Positions 18,912 to 27,136 of a stretch of DNA of 64,000 nt are shown piece after piece. The notes under the pieces are model-generated. The model was not told the origin of the DNA, ran no database searches, and saw only the letters and a program-made list of their open reading frames with translations. Positions within the stretch are counted from its first letter, which is position 1, and every line of letters starts with the position of its first letter. Source of the stretch: Acidobacteria bacterium UBA2990 (GTDB lineage: Bacteria > Acidobacteriota > Vicinamibacteria > Vicinamibacterales > UBA8438); contig DEAE01000031.1 of NCBI GenBank assembly GCA_002347025.1, positions 176,941 to 240,940 on the forward strand. Direction: 5' to 3'. Made by a program: the position numbers and the translations under genes.

Positions 18912-19676
18912 CTAGCGAAACACCGTGGTATGAGGAGCCTTGTCTTTGTCCTCAGGACATTCAGAAGTGTAGTAGTAGAGGGCGATTGACTTACGTGACT
19001 CACTATCTGGGCATTCAAGAGGGCTCGGATGGCCGTGGAGACTGAAGCTTGAAGTATCAAAGATAACCGCACGATTGAACAGTGGCAGTATTCGCTTGCT
19101 GCAGGCACTCATATCTCGAGTCCAAAACTCGAGATGCCCTCCCCACTCTTCCTTCCATTTACGGTTTAAGTAAAGTAGCAGGTTGAGGCGTCTATAGATT
19201 CGAAGACGGCGATGGTAGTTAAAGTCAGCATGCACACCTAGTTTTCCACCTCGTCTGATTTCATGCAGACCACCGCCACGTAGGTGTGAATCCGCAATCA
19301 GACCATCAATACCAGTCAATCTCTCCAGAAACTCCAAAAAAAAACTTGAGTTCAAAATGTGAATCAATTTCCAAGTAAACGGACCAAAAGTTAACTCGCT
19401 CTCATTGGAGAGTTTTACTTCTGTCTCTCGGTCTACTGACTTCCATTTGGCACCATCGACTTCGGCAAACTCGCCAAGCACAGTCTTTAGAGCAGCCTTC
19501 TGCAGGAACCCGTCAATCACGACATGGGGAAAAGGCTTGGCAGTTCGGTATCCAGCCCCTTCTCTTTCCAAGACCTTCCTAAGCCGTTTTCTGGGAAAGA
19601 AGTCATCCCTAAGATCAAACAATGGCGGTTTAGGCTTGAGAATCACCGGCCGGCCGCGGAGCGCCAATCCGGCCAT
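18912..19676 (-). CDS. 2-oxoglutarate/Fe(II)-dependent dioxygenase (prolyl 4-hydroxylase-like)
   Basis: A 254-residue double-stranded beta-helix oxygenase that should couple 2-oxoglutarate decarboxylation to hydroxylation of a peptide or small substrate. The iron triad is visible: H149-x-D151 in LGVHADFNYH and the distal His at H214 or H216 in SLHGHPSP; R228 in SESRKSIALYYY is placed to bind 2-oxoglutarate. The LNLLLYLNRKWKEEWGGHLEFW stretch between them is characteristic of the 2OG-FeII_Oxy_3 group (written here as separate halves LNLLLYLN and WGGHLEFW). The start at 19676 has GGGGAG 7 nt upstream; a GTG at 19709 is an alternative. No signal peptide is seen, so it is cytoplasmic. It lies just downstream of a quinoprotein gene on the same strand (gap about 100 nt). 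Confidence 0.88.
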   Translation of the reverse strand: MAGLALRGRPVILKPKPPLFDLRDDFFPRKRLRKVLEREGAGYRTAKPFPHVVIDGFLQKAALKTVLGEFAEVDGAKWKSVDRETEVKLSNESELTFGPFTWKLIHILNSSFFLEFLERLTGIDGLIADSHLRGGGLHEIRRGGKLGVHADFNYHRRLRIYRRLNLLLYLNRKWKEEWGGHLEFWTRDMSACSKRILPLFNRAVIFDTSSFSLHGHPSPLECPDSESRKSIALYYYTSECPEDKDKAPHTTVFR

Positions 19677-19782
19677 TCTGAGTCTCCCCATCCACTGAGT
19701 TGTTGTCACAATTCACTCACACGCAATGGATCCATTGCGAAACATTACACAACTATGTCTCACCAGCTGCTCCCACATCTCT

Positions 19783-21555
19783 TCAGTCTGGTAACGCAAA
19801 TACAAAAATATTGCTGCCGCTACTAGGACGGAGTTCTGGTGTCATCGAACTAAAACGTGAGGCGTTCCCACCTGTCCCCGTACCCGCAACGACATACTGT
19901 CTTCCGTCAACAGCATAGGTAACAGGAAACCCACTCACTGGCGACCCCAGGTTGATTTCCCAGAGAACAGTACCCGTCTCATCATCAAGAGCACGAAACC
20001 GGCCATTGACATCACCACCAAAGACGAGACCGCCTCCTGTCACCGCAAGCGACATCGTGGCCGCACGTTGCTCATACGTCCATACCGTTTCTCCAGATTC
20101 AGCGGAAATGGCCCTAACTGTGCCCAGCTGATCTGTCCCAGGCGACAGCTCATTCCGCATGCTTAGACTATAGAGGGAATCTCCGCCATCGTCTAAAGAC
20201 GCCATACGTGCACAAGCGTTTCGCAAGGGCATATACATTGTGTTAGTCCGCGGGCTATAAGCACCCGCTTCCCAATCCTTTCCACCCATAGCGGTTGGAC
20301 AGGTATAGACTTCCTCTCCGTAACGACTAAACACAACCTCCGAGTTCTCGGTCACCACACCCGTCGTACCATTGATATCACTAATCACGTTTTGGCCAAC
20401 GGTAGGCGTAGCCCAGAGAAACTCCCCAGTCACGCGGTCCAGGGTGTACACGATGCCAGTTTTCCCAGGGATCCCTGTTACCACACGTCGTCTTTCCCCA
20501 GGCTGCAGGCGAGGATTAATCCAATCCACAGCTTCGGGATTTGGCCGCACGTTTGTATCAACGAGCAATCGCTCAAAAGGATGGTCAAGATCCCAGCTGT
20601 CGTTCAAATGCTGGTAATACCAGACGATCTCCCCTGTGTCAGCATCCAGTGCGAGTGTAGAGTTGTGATACAGGTGGGTATTCTCCGTCCCACCCAACAT
20701 GAATTTCGGCGCTGGCGACGTGACCGACGTGCCAATGTATATTAGATTTAGATCTGGGTCATAACTTGGCGCCATCCATGTACCAACATGCCTGCGTTCC
20801 TCGTAAGGCACGCCACCCCAGGTCTCGTCACCCGGCTCACCCGGTCTAGGGATTGTTCGCTGGCGCCACAGCTCTTCTCCGGTCCTTGCGTCATGAGCCG
20901 TTATCACGCAGGCCTCAGGTCCAGCACTAGGCATACAGCTGCGACCAGAAATCACCATGCCCTTTGCAATGATCGGGCCAGAACTTTGGTTTGCTGGGTG
21001 TGCTTTATAATCAAGAATCTCTGTCTCCCAGACAAGATCTCCAGTCGCTACATCTAGCGCAAAAACATACTCGTCTACGCTCGTATCGATAATTAGATTC
21101 TCGTAGATAGCTAGATTCCGATTAGTTGTACACACACCGGACATCATAAAATTGCACACATCCTCAGGAAGTTCACGGCGATATTCCCAAAGAAGGTCAC
21201 CTGACACTGCGTCGATAGCCTGAATCACGTCACTTGGATTCGGCATATACATGACACCACCATACACGAGCGGGGTACCCTGCTGGCGCCCTGGGGCATG
21301 GAGCGCCCGAGACCACACAAGGCGCAATTGTTCAACGTTGGTCCGATCAATTTGGTCGAGAGGACTGAAACCCCAACCGTCGAGTGTACGCCGCCACATC
21401 GGCCAGTCTTCTGGAGAAGGATTTTGAAGAATTGCATCGGTGACTGGCACGAATTCTGGCAACGACTGAGCCCCCGATTCCGTCCCTAGGATAGAAGCAA
21501 GAACAACCGCTCCTGAAACGAAACTCAACCTCGGCATCCGGACGCGCTTACGCAT
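19783..21555 (-). CDS. Periplasmic PQQ-dependent alcohol dehydrogenase-like quinoprotein (paralogue 2)
   Basis: A 590-residue exported quinoprotein propeller, strongly similar to the product at 2983 (shared PEDWPMWRRTLDGWGFSPLDQI-type opening, GVMYMPNPSDVIQAIDA, GRSC...C pair, GGKDWEAGAYSP and the closing NIFVFALPD). The start has GGGAG 6 nt upstream and a signal peptide follows. The probable catalytic Asp is D319 in LNDSWDLD. The C-x8-C pair (SCMPSAGPEAC) is kept; there is an added C...C pair (VCNFMMSGVC) near residue 135 that paralogue 1 lacks, possibly a further disulfide. There is no vicinal Cys pair and no heme site. Expected role: periplasmic oxidation of an alcohol-type substrate passing electrons to an external cytochrome. 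The substrate is unknown; divergence from paralogue 1 suggests a different substrate or expression condition. Confidence 0.9.
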   Translation of the reverse strand: MRKRVRMPRLSFVSGAVVLASILGTESGAQSLPEFVPVTDAILQNPSPEDWPMWRRTLDGWGFSPLDQIDRTNVEQLRLVWSRALHAPGRQQGTPLVYGGVMYMPNPSDVIQAIDAVSGDLLWEYRRELPEDVCNFMMSGVCTTNRNLAIYENLIIDTSVDEYVFALDVATGDLVWETEILDYKAHPANQSSGPIIAKGMVISGRSCMPSAGPEACVITAHDARTGEELWRQRTIPRPGEPGDETWGGVPYEERRHVGTWMAPSYDPDLNLIYIGTSVTSPAPKFMLGGTENTHLYHNSTLALDADTGEIVWYYQHLNDSWDLDHPFERLLVDTNVRPNPEAVDWINPRLQPGERRRVVTGIPGKTGIVYTLDRVTGEFLWATPTVGQNVISDINGTTGVVTENSEVVFSRYGEEVYTCPTAMGGKDWEAGAYSPRTNTMYMPLRNACARMASLDDGGDSLYSLSMRNELSPGTDQLGTVRAISAESGETVWTYEQRAATMSLAVTGGGLVFGGDVNGRFRALDDETGTVLWEINLGSPVSGFPVTYAVDGRQYVVAGTGTGGNASRFSSMTPELRPSSGSNIFVFALPD

Positions 21556-21672
21556 CAGAAACTCCCATCTTCTCGTCGCTTTCTTTACCAGGAAAGAGCA
21601 CTACCGGCCACAGCGCACAACCCAAAACACCAGTTGTTCATAGCACTAGCATGCAGGCACTGATTGCTATCC

Positions 21673-22638
21673 CTAGTCCATCCCGGCTTGTCCCAGGACG
21701 TACTCCGCAATTTGCTGATGATTGGCAAACCAGACGTCACCTTTAGTCAAAATATGTTCAATTAATTCTTCCAGAATAATGATCCGTGACCGATGGCCAA
21801 TAATATGAGGGTGCGTCGTCAAAAGAAACATCGTTCCCTCTTCATATGCTTTGTCAAACTCGTCAATATACACCTGCAACAATTCCCTAGGTGGTGTATA
21901 CCGTTGGCCTCTAGGATTCATTAGCGGTGCATCATCAAGAATCCACTCGACCGGCAACTCCACAATGCCCGTCGCACTTCCATTCTGCATCAGCTCATAG
22001 GGACGGTCGTCGGCCATGAGGGAACTGTCGTAGAGAAACTCAAAACTTTTTATAATGTCTAAGGTATTAGGACTGAAATTCCACGATGGGGCTCTATAGC
22101 CAACTGGTCGAGTTCCTGTCACTCTGGTGAGATAGTCGATCGCTCGTCCTACCAATTCACGCTCAACTTCGGCATCGAGCTCAGTGTTAAGTTCATGGAT
22201 CCAACCGTGAACCCCAAACTCGTGTCTACCTGAAGCACGGATAATACCCACCATCTCAGGACTGATCACCAAACTCACAGCCGGAATAAAGAAAGAAGCT
22301 GGAATTTTGTGCCTATCCATTAGCGCAACCACACGTCGAAGTCCAACTCGTGAACCATATTCACCCTGAGACATCGCACCAATTGACGGGTTCTCACTTC
22401 GTGCAACTGCAATGGTGTCATTATCGACATCGAACGATATTGAGACAGCCACCCTGGCTCCATGCGGCCAACTGTCTGGTTGAAGACTACGTCCGGCCCG
22501 GACACGGTTAGCAATGGTCCGGATTTCGTCCAGATCAAGATAGATGCCAGGCTGGGCAATCTGAGCCGTGGCAGAAGTACAGGCCAATAACCCGAGGCCT
22601 ATCAAGAACATTGTCAAAGACGGACAGGTAGGTTTCAT
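21673..22638 (-). CDS. NodB-type polysaccharide deacetylase, exported or lipoprotein
   Basis: A 321-residue carbohydrate esterase family 4 (NodB homology) protein. The start at 22638 (37th codon of the open frame) is chosen because a signal sequence with a lipobox-like LLAC (Cys20) or a TAQ cleavage site follows directly. Metal ligands are visible: SISFDVDND (D70, D72) and the H144-x3-H148 pair in HGWIHE. The substrate-contact motif RAPSWNFS and a late TTHPHIIGH segment complete the NodB signature. The branch resembles deacetylases acting on N-acetylated or amide substrates such as the PuuE/allantoinase-like group, so either peptidoglycan/polysaccharide or small amide substrates are possible. 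It lies ~120 nt upstream of the quinoprotein gene on the same strand. Confidence 0.85.
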   Translation of the reverse strand: MKPTCPSLTMFLIGLGLLACTSATAQIAQPGIYLDLDEIRTIANRVRAGRSLQPDSWPHGARVAVSISFDVDNDTIAVARSENPSIGAMSQGEYGSRVGLRRVVALMDRHKIPASFFIPAVSLVISPEMVGIIRASGRHEFGVHGWIHELNTELDAEVERELVGRAIDYLTRVTGTRPVGYRAPSWNFSPNTLDIIKSFEFLYDSSLMADDRPYELMQNGSATGIVELPVEWILDDAPLMNPRGQRYTPPRELLQVYIDEFDKAYEEGTMFLLTTHPHIIGHRSRIIILEELIEHILTKGDVWFANHQQIAEYVLGQAGMD

Positions 22639-22863
22639 ATTTTCCCAACTTTTAGGTAAGAACATCAGACACCCCAAAAACAGTCGCTGGCCCAGCCTAC
22701 CCAGGCGTGGTGACCTGGGTAGCAAAACATCTCCCATTAGTCGCAAGAAGACTCACTGCCACCGTGGACCACAATCGATGCCGGAATGGCCCACTGACTC
22801 CACCAGTGCCCCCAGGTAACAAACCTTAGGACCTAGTCGATGCCACGCACTTCCCTAGGTCCC

Positions 22864-23895
22864 TCAATTGCTCTCCAGAACCTGTAGTAGGATGTCGCCA
22901 GCCTTCTCGCATGCCTCTCGAGAAACATCAAGATGGGTCACTACACGGACGGTCCTCGGTCCAAAGGCCAGTGCCAGCACACCTCGCTCTCTGGCTCGAT
23001 TCACTACCGTCTGTGCATCAGCTGACGCCTCCGTTAAACGAAATACCAGAATATTGGTCTGCACTGTCTCCAGGTCCAGGTCCACAAACTGACTACCGAT
23101 TAACTTCTCTCCAAGCACCAGAGCATTCTTGTGGTCGTCACCTAACCGATCACAGTTTTGCTGAACCGCGTAAATACCCGCTGCAGCGAGAATACCAGCC
23201 TGACGCATCGCCCCACCTAGCATCCGTCTGTGCCTTACACACTGGGCAATTCTGTCATGTGAACCGGCCAACATCGTTCCAGCTGGTGCCCCTAGCCCTT
23301 TAGACAAGGCTGCCGAGACGAGATCGAAAGGACGCGCAAGCTCAGCTGGAGGCCGTCGGGTCGCAATCGCAGCATTCCAGATCCTGGCTCCATCAAGATA
23401 GGTTGTTAGGCCGAGCTCGGTCGCTGTGCGACAGATTTCATCAACCCGCTGCTGGGGAAACACAATGCCACCAGCTCTATTGTGGGTATTTTCAATTGCT
23501 ACCACTGTAGTCGGTGGGTAAACCATGTGTTCACGTGGCTTAACCGCAGTCACCAAATCACTGATCGAAAACAGTCCGCCCTGCCCAATACCAGTAAACT
23601 GCACACCTGCATTTGCCGCACCGCCGCCAGTCTCATGCCAAACCATGTGGCTTTCGCGACTTACGATTACATCGTCTCCAGGGTGACTAAGCACCCGAAG
23701 GGCAACTTGGTTCGCCATGGTCCCTGACGGGAGCCAGAGCGCTGCATCTTTATTCAGAACCGAAGCAACCAGCTCCTGGAGCTGATTGACCGTCGGATCC
23801 TCACCAAATTGGTCATCCCCTACGGGAGCACCAGCAATCACCGCCCGCATTTCCACCGACGGACAAGTGACAGTATCTGACCGCAAATCAATCAT
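22864..23895 (-). CDS. ltaE: Low-specificity L-threonine aldolase
   Basis: A 343-residue PLP enzyme of aminotransferase fold type I that cleaves L-threonine or L-allo-threonine to glycine and acetaldehyde. The start at 23895 gives the canonical N-terminus MIDLRSDTVTCP, with a GGGGG stretch upstream; longer reading is possible but has no family support. Landmarks are GDDQFGEDPTVNQLQ, SHMVWHETGG (His87 stacking on PLP), TYLDGARIWNA (Asp168 on the PLP nitrogen and Arg171) and the Schiff-base lysine K199 in ALSKGLGAPAG. All catalytic residues are present. It is cytoplasmic, between two exported-enzyme genes with modest gaps. Confidence in the class is high; substrate range cannot be told. Confidence 0.93.
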   Translation of the reverse strand: MIDLRSDTVTCPSVEMRAVIAGAPVGDDQFGEDPTVNQLQELVASVLNKDAALWLPSGTMANQVALRVLSHPGDDVIVSRESHMVWHETGGGAANAGVQFTGIGQGGLFSISDLVTAVKPREHMVYPPTTVVAIENTHNRAGGIVFPQQRVDEICRTATELGLTTYLDGARIWNAAIATRRPPAELARPFDLVSAALSKGLGAPAGTMLAGSHDRIAQCVRHRRMLGGAMRQAGILAAAGIYAVQQNCDRLGDDHKNALVLGEKLIGSQFVDLDLETVQTNILVFRLTEASADAQTVVNRARERGVLALAFGPRTVRVVTHLDVSREACEKAGDILLQVLESN

Positions 23896-24043
23896 TCCGG
23901 CCCCCAAGCACAACGTAGCCCCTCTAGGGTTGAAAGACAACAGATCGCAACTATCCACCAGCCGCCAAGGTGAGAGGGGTCCCTGCTCAGAATCGCTGAG
24001 AGACCACTCCACCCATCTAAGACTAAGTCAGGCCACGCAGTCA

Positions 24044-24949
24044 CTAGTCCTCCAGCTCGTCGACGATCACCTGTATATTGCGTCTTACACCGTCCAGATT
24101 CGGTGGATCGTAGTCTTCATACTGCGATGGAATCGTCCAAGCATTAGCGATCTCCTCCACCGTCCTACCAGCAGCACGACCCACTCGAACCATCTCCAAA
24201 AAGTCTCGGTTGAACGCAGCCCATTCATTCAAATCAGCCCATGTGGCCTGGGTGCTATGACCGGTGATAATGGTATCTACGTCAGGAATCGTATCGTGAG
24301 CCTTCTGTAGGGTCTCGGAAATCTCAACCCCACTCCCACCGTTGGCTGCATCTAGGAACGGCACCCGCTTTCCCAGAAACGCGTCTCCCGCGTGGAGAGC
24401 CCGAAGTGCCGGGAAGACAACCCAAGCATCACCCCCTGTGTGCGCTCGCCCAAAGTAATAGAGGTCAACTCGGTCCGTACCAGTACCAAGCGACATACGT
24501 TCTGAGAACGTCAGAGTCGGCAACCCCTGACCATTGGTACTCGCAAACACGTTCACGGGGGGCTCGGTTCGACCGGTGTAAGGCCCCATCCGTTCCATGT
24601 TGGACCTTGTGGTTTCATGGGCTACAAAATCCACAGAGGCTGGAAACGCCACATTGCCGCTAACATGGTCTGCATGACTGTGTGTATTGATCAATGTGGT
24701 CACCGGATTACTCGTCAGCTCAGCGATCTTCTCCAAAATGACCTGACCCCAACCAGGATTCTTTGTGTCAACAACCACAACCCCGTTGGTCGTCACAAAA
24801 ACCGCGGTATTCCCACCTCCACCGGCTCCACGCAAGACGAACAAATTTTCTTCAACTTGCTCAACCTCTATAGTCCGTGTCGGCTCTTGAGCCATTACGA
24901 CCATGATCGACAACGCGACGACAATAGCTAATGCAATACTCCGTCTCAT
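24044..24949 (-). CDS. Exported metallo-beta-lactamase-fold hydrolase
   Basis: A 301-residue exported MBL-fold protein with the two-zinc motif HSHADH at H90, H92, D94 and H95, then an SGNVAFPASVDFVAH segment, AHTGGDAWV (third His) and HAGDAFLGKR (bridging Asp), with a final TGHS histidine. The start at 24949 is supported by GGAGGG 7 nt upstream and by a signal peptide (MRRSIALAIVVAL..., cleavage near VMAQE). The NTHSHADHVSGN style is that of the glyoxalase II-like/SoxH-like exported branch linked in other organisms to quinohemoprotein or methanol oxidation clusters; the neighbouring quinoproteins fit that theme, but the substrate is not known. It sits ~150 nt from ltaE on the same strand. Confidence 0.85.
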   Translation of the reverse strand: MRRSIALAIVVALSIMVVMAQEPTRTIEVEQVEENLFVLRGAGGGGNTAVFVTTNGVVVVDTKNPGWGQVILEKIAELTSNPVTTLINTHSHADHVSGNVAFPASVDFVAHETTRSNMERMGPYTGRTEPPVNVFASTNGQGLPTLTFSERMSLGTGTDRVDLYYFGRAHTGGDAWVVFPALRALHAGDAFLGKRVPFLDAANGGSGVEISETLQKAHDTIPDVDTIITGHSTQATWADLNEWAAFNRDFLEMVRVGRAAGRTVEEIANAWTIPSQYEDYDPPNLDGVRRNIQVIVDELED

Positions 24950-25107
24950 TACCAGCCCTCCATTCGGCCTTAACATTCACCAAGATGTTTCTGCATCCCC
25001 CAACACAGGGGAAGCGACTTAATCAATCGTTTTTCCGCTAGGACGGCACCAGACCTCATCCCGGGACACCACTCAACAGAATCAGCCAAGGCGATCCCCA
25101 GCTGTCA

Positions 25108-27072
25108 CTATCGGCCATCTGGCAAAGAGAAAGCGATCAATTCGGCTACGGCTGCAGCACCCCCAGTCGCAACAAGAATATATTGTGTATCGCCATGAAG
25201 GTAGGTGATCGGGTTTCCAGCTGGCACGGTTGGAAGAGTGAGTGATCCTAGATAGTCTCCGTTGTCTTTGTGGTAAGCCGTAATAGCCCTGGCAGATTCA
25301 CCCTCGTCGTCCACATAACGCCTTCCGGAATTCACTATCAACAATGATTTAGTAACGAGTACCCCGCCACCATGGACACCGGCATGACCACCCAACGCCG
25401 GGAGGTTTAAGGCCCGTAGGGCAGCATGGTTCCTGGGGCCATCTCCATGCGGACTCATCCACACGTGGTCTCCTGAGTTCAGATCAATGGCTGTCACCCG
25501 TTTATACGGCGGCTTTACCAGCGGTAATCCCTGTGGCCCGGGCACAGGAACAGCCCAAGGGTCAGTAAAATAGCCTACCGTCGCTGGAGGCGTGTACTCC
25601 ACCAACTCCACCGCACGCAGTCTCGTCTGCGAGGGCACAAACAACCTCCCGGTTTCCGGATCGACCGCAGCACCAGGCCAATTCACTCCCCCACCAGGCC
25701 CAGGCGACTGGATAATCGGTTTGCCTTGCCCACGAACTTGGGGCGGCATAAAGATCGGCCCCAGTTGAGCTCGTTCGGCTATCTGAAGTGCCTCTAGGCG
25801 GAGTTCGGGAGTAAAGTCGATAAGATCATCCACTGTAATGCCCTGCAAGTCGAACGGCGCAGGTTTAGTTGGAAATGGCTGAGTAGGTGAGTACCACTCT
25901 CCCGGCACATTTCCTACCGGGACAGGCCGTTCCTCGATCGGCCACACGGGTTCACCCGTCACGCGGTCCAAGACATAAGTGAACGCCTGTTTACTAGTCT
26001 GCGCGATCGCTTTCACTTTCCGCCCATCGACAGTAATGTCGAGTAAGTTCGCTGCAGTCGGAAAGTCGTAGTCCCATAGACCATGGTGAACGGCCTGAAA
26101 ATGCCAAATACGGTCCCCTGTCTCACCATCTACACAGACGATACTCTCAGCAAAAAGGTTATCCCCTGGGCGCATACCGCCGTACCAATCATTCGTTGGA
26201 GTACTGACCGGTAGGTAGACATACCCAAGTTCCTCGTCGACCGCCATCGTACCCCAGACGTTTGTGTGACCGCTATACCGCCACGACTCGTTTTGCCAAG
26301 AATCCACACCATATTCGTCACCCTGTGGAATAGTGTGGAAGATCCATTTCATCGCGCCAGTACGAGCATCGAACCCACGCACGTGTCCCGGAGGGGCTTC
26401 CCGCGTCTCGGTACGGTCAGTCAGGGTACTGCCAACCACGACGGTATCCCGAACTATGGCTACCGGTGACGAATGCGTAATACGAGACCGATCGATTGAA
26501 CGCCCTAGACTTGTGCTCAAATCGACGAAACCATTCTGCCCAAAGTCTTGATACAAAGCACCGGTCAAGGCGTTAAGAGCAATCAGACGCAGATCGTGAG
26601 TCGCTATAAAGACTCTAGCGTCCTCACCACTAGCCTCGCTCCAGTAAGAGACGCCCCGATGCTGCCATCCTATATTCGCCGGCCGCTCAAGTCGCTCGTA
26701 GCTACGTGGATCGTACAGCCAAACCAGTTCTCCAGTGCCTGCATCAAGGGCCACCACTTGCCCGAGGGCCGTGCTCACATAGACCAACCCTCGAACCATC
26801 AGGGGAGTAGCCTTAAACTGACCGGGTCTGATGTTTGGACGCTGACTGGCCACTTCGGACGAAACAGACTGCCATCGCCACGCAATCTCTAGCTGAGTAA
26901 AATTCCTGACATCAATCTGATCAAGAGCTGAATACTTAGTATTCTCAGGACTTGCACCGAAAGCACGCCACTCCCCCACCTGGACCGGCTGCCCCATAGC
27001 GGCTCCAACAGTGACAGCAAGCGCAAACACCCCACCAACTCCCAGCCACACTCGTCTTAGGCAGTCTTGCAT
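25108..27072 (-). CDS. Membrane glucose dehydrogenase-like PQQ quinoprotein, Gly at the catalytic Asp position
   Basis: A 654-residue exported PQQ propeller of the branch resembling the catalytic domain of membrane glucose dehydrogenase, recognised by GEWRAFGASPENTKYSALDQI-type opening (the first 20 residues), SPVAIVRDTVVVGS, FHTIPQGDEYG and ITAYHKDNGDYLGSL. The start at 27072 has GGGGAG 7 nt upstream and a signal sequence (cleavage near AAMGQ). The five-helix membrane domain of Gcd is absent, so the protein is soluble or loosely attached. The motif that reads HND/HHD-LWDxD in E. coli-type enzymes is HHGLWDYDF here, so G331 replaces the proposed catalytic Asp. It may use another base or be inactive. 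It differs in layout from the three shorter quinoproteins nearby, and lies directly downstream of paralogue 3 (gap 64 nt), suggesting an operon. Confidence 0.88.
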   Translation of the reverse strand: MQDCLRRVWLGVGGVFALAVTVGAAMGQPVQVGEWRAFGASPENTKYSALDQIDVRNFTQLEIAWRWQSVSSEVASQRPNIRPGQFKATPLMVRGLVYVSTALGQVVALDAGTGELVWLYDPRSYERLERPANIGWQHRGVSYWSEASGEDARVFIATHDLRLIALNALTGALYQDFGQNGFVDLSTSLGRSIDRSRITHSSPVAIVRDTVVVGSTLTDRTETREAPPGHVRGFDARTGAMKWIFHTIPQGDEYGVDSWQNESWRYSGHTNVWGTMAVDEELGYVYLPVSTPTNDWYGGMRPGDNLFAESIVCVDGETGDRIWHFQAVHHGLWDYDFPTAANLLDITVDGRKVKAIAQTSKQAFTYVLDRVTGEPVWPIEERPVPVGNVPGEWYSPTQPFPTKPAPFDLQGITVDDLIDFTPELRLEALQIAERAQLGPIFMPPQVRGQGKPIIQSPGPGGGVNWPGAAVDPETGRLFVPSQTRLRAVELVEYTPPATVGYFTDPWAVPVPGPQGLPLVKPPYKRVTAIDLNSGDHVWMSPHGDGPRNHAALRALNLPALGGHAGVHGGGVLVTKSLLIVNSGRRYVDDEGESARAITAYHKDNGDYLGSLTLPTVPAGNPITYLHGDTQYILVATGGAAAVAELIAFSLPDGR

Positions 27073-27136
27073 CGACATTCTCCCCACTAACAAACCAACG
27101 CTTTGATAGTCCAGCCACCGTCAAGTATTTCGATAC

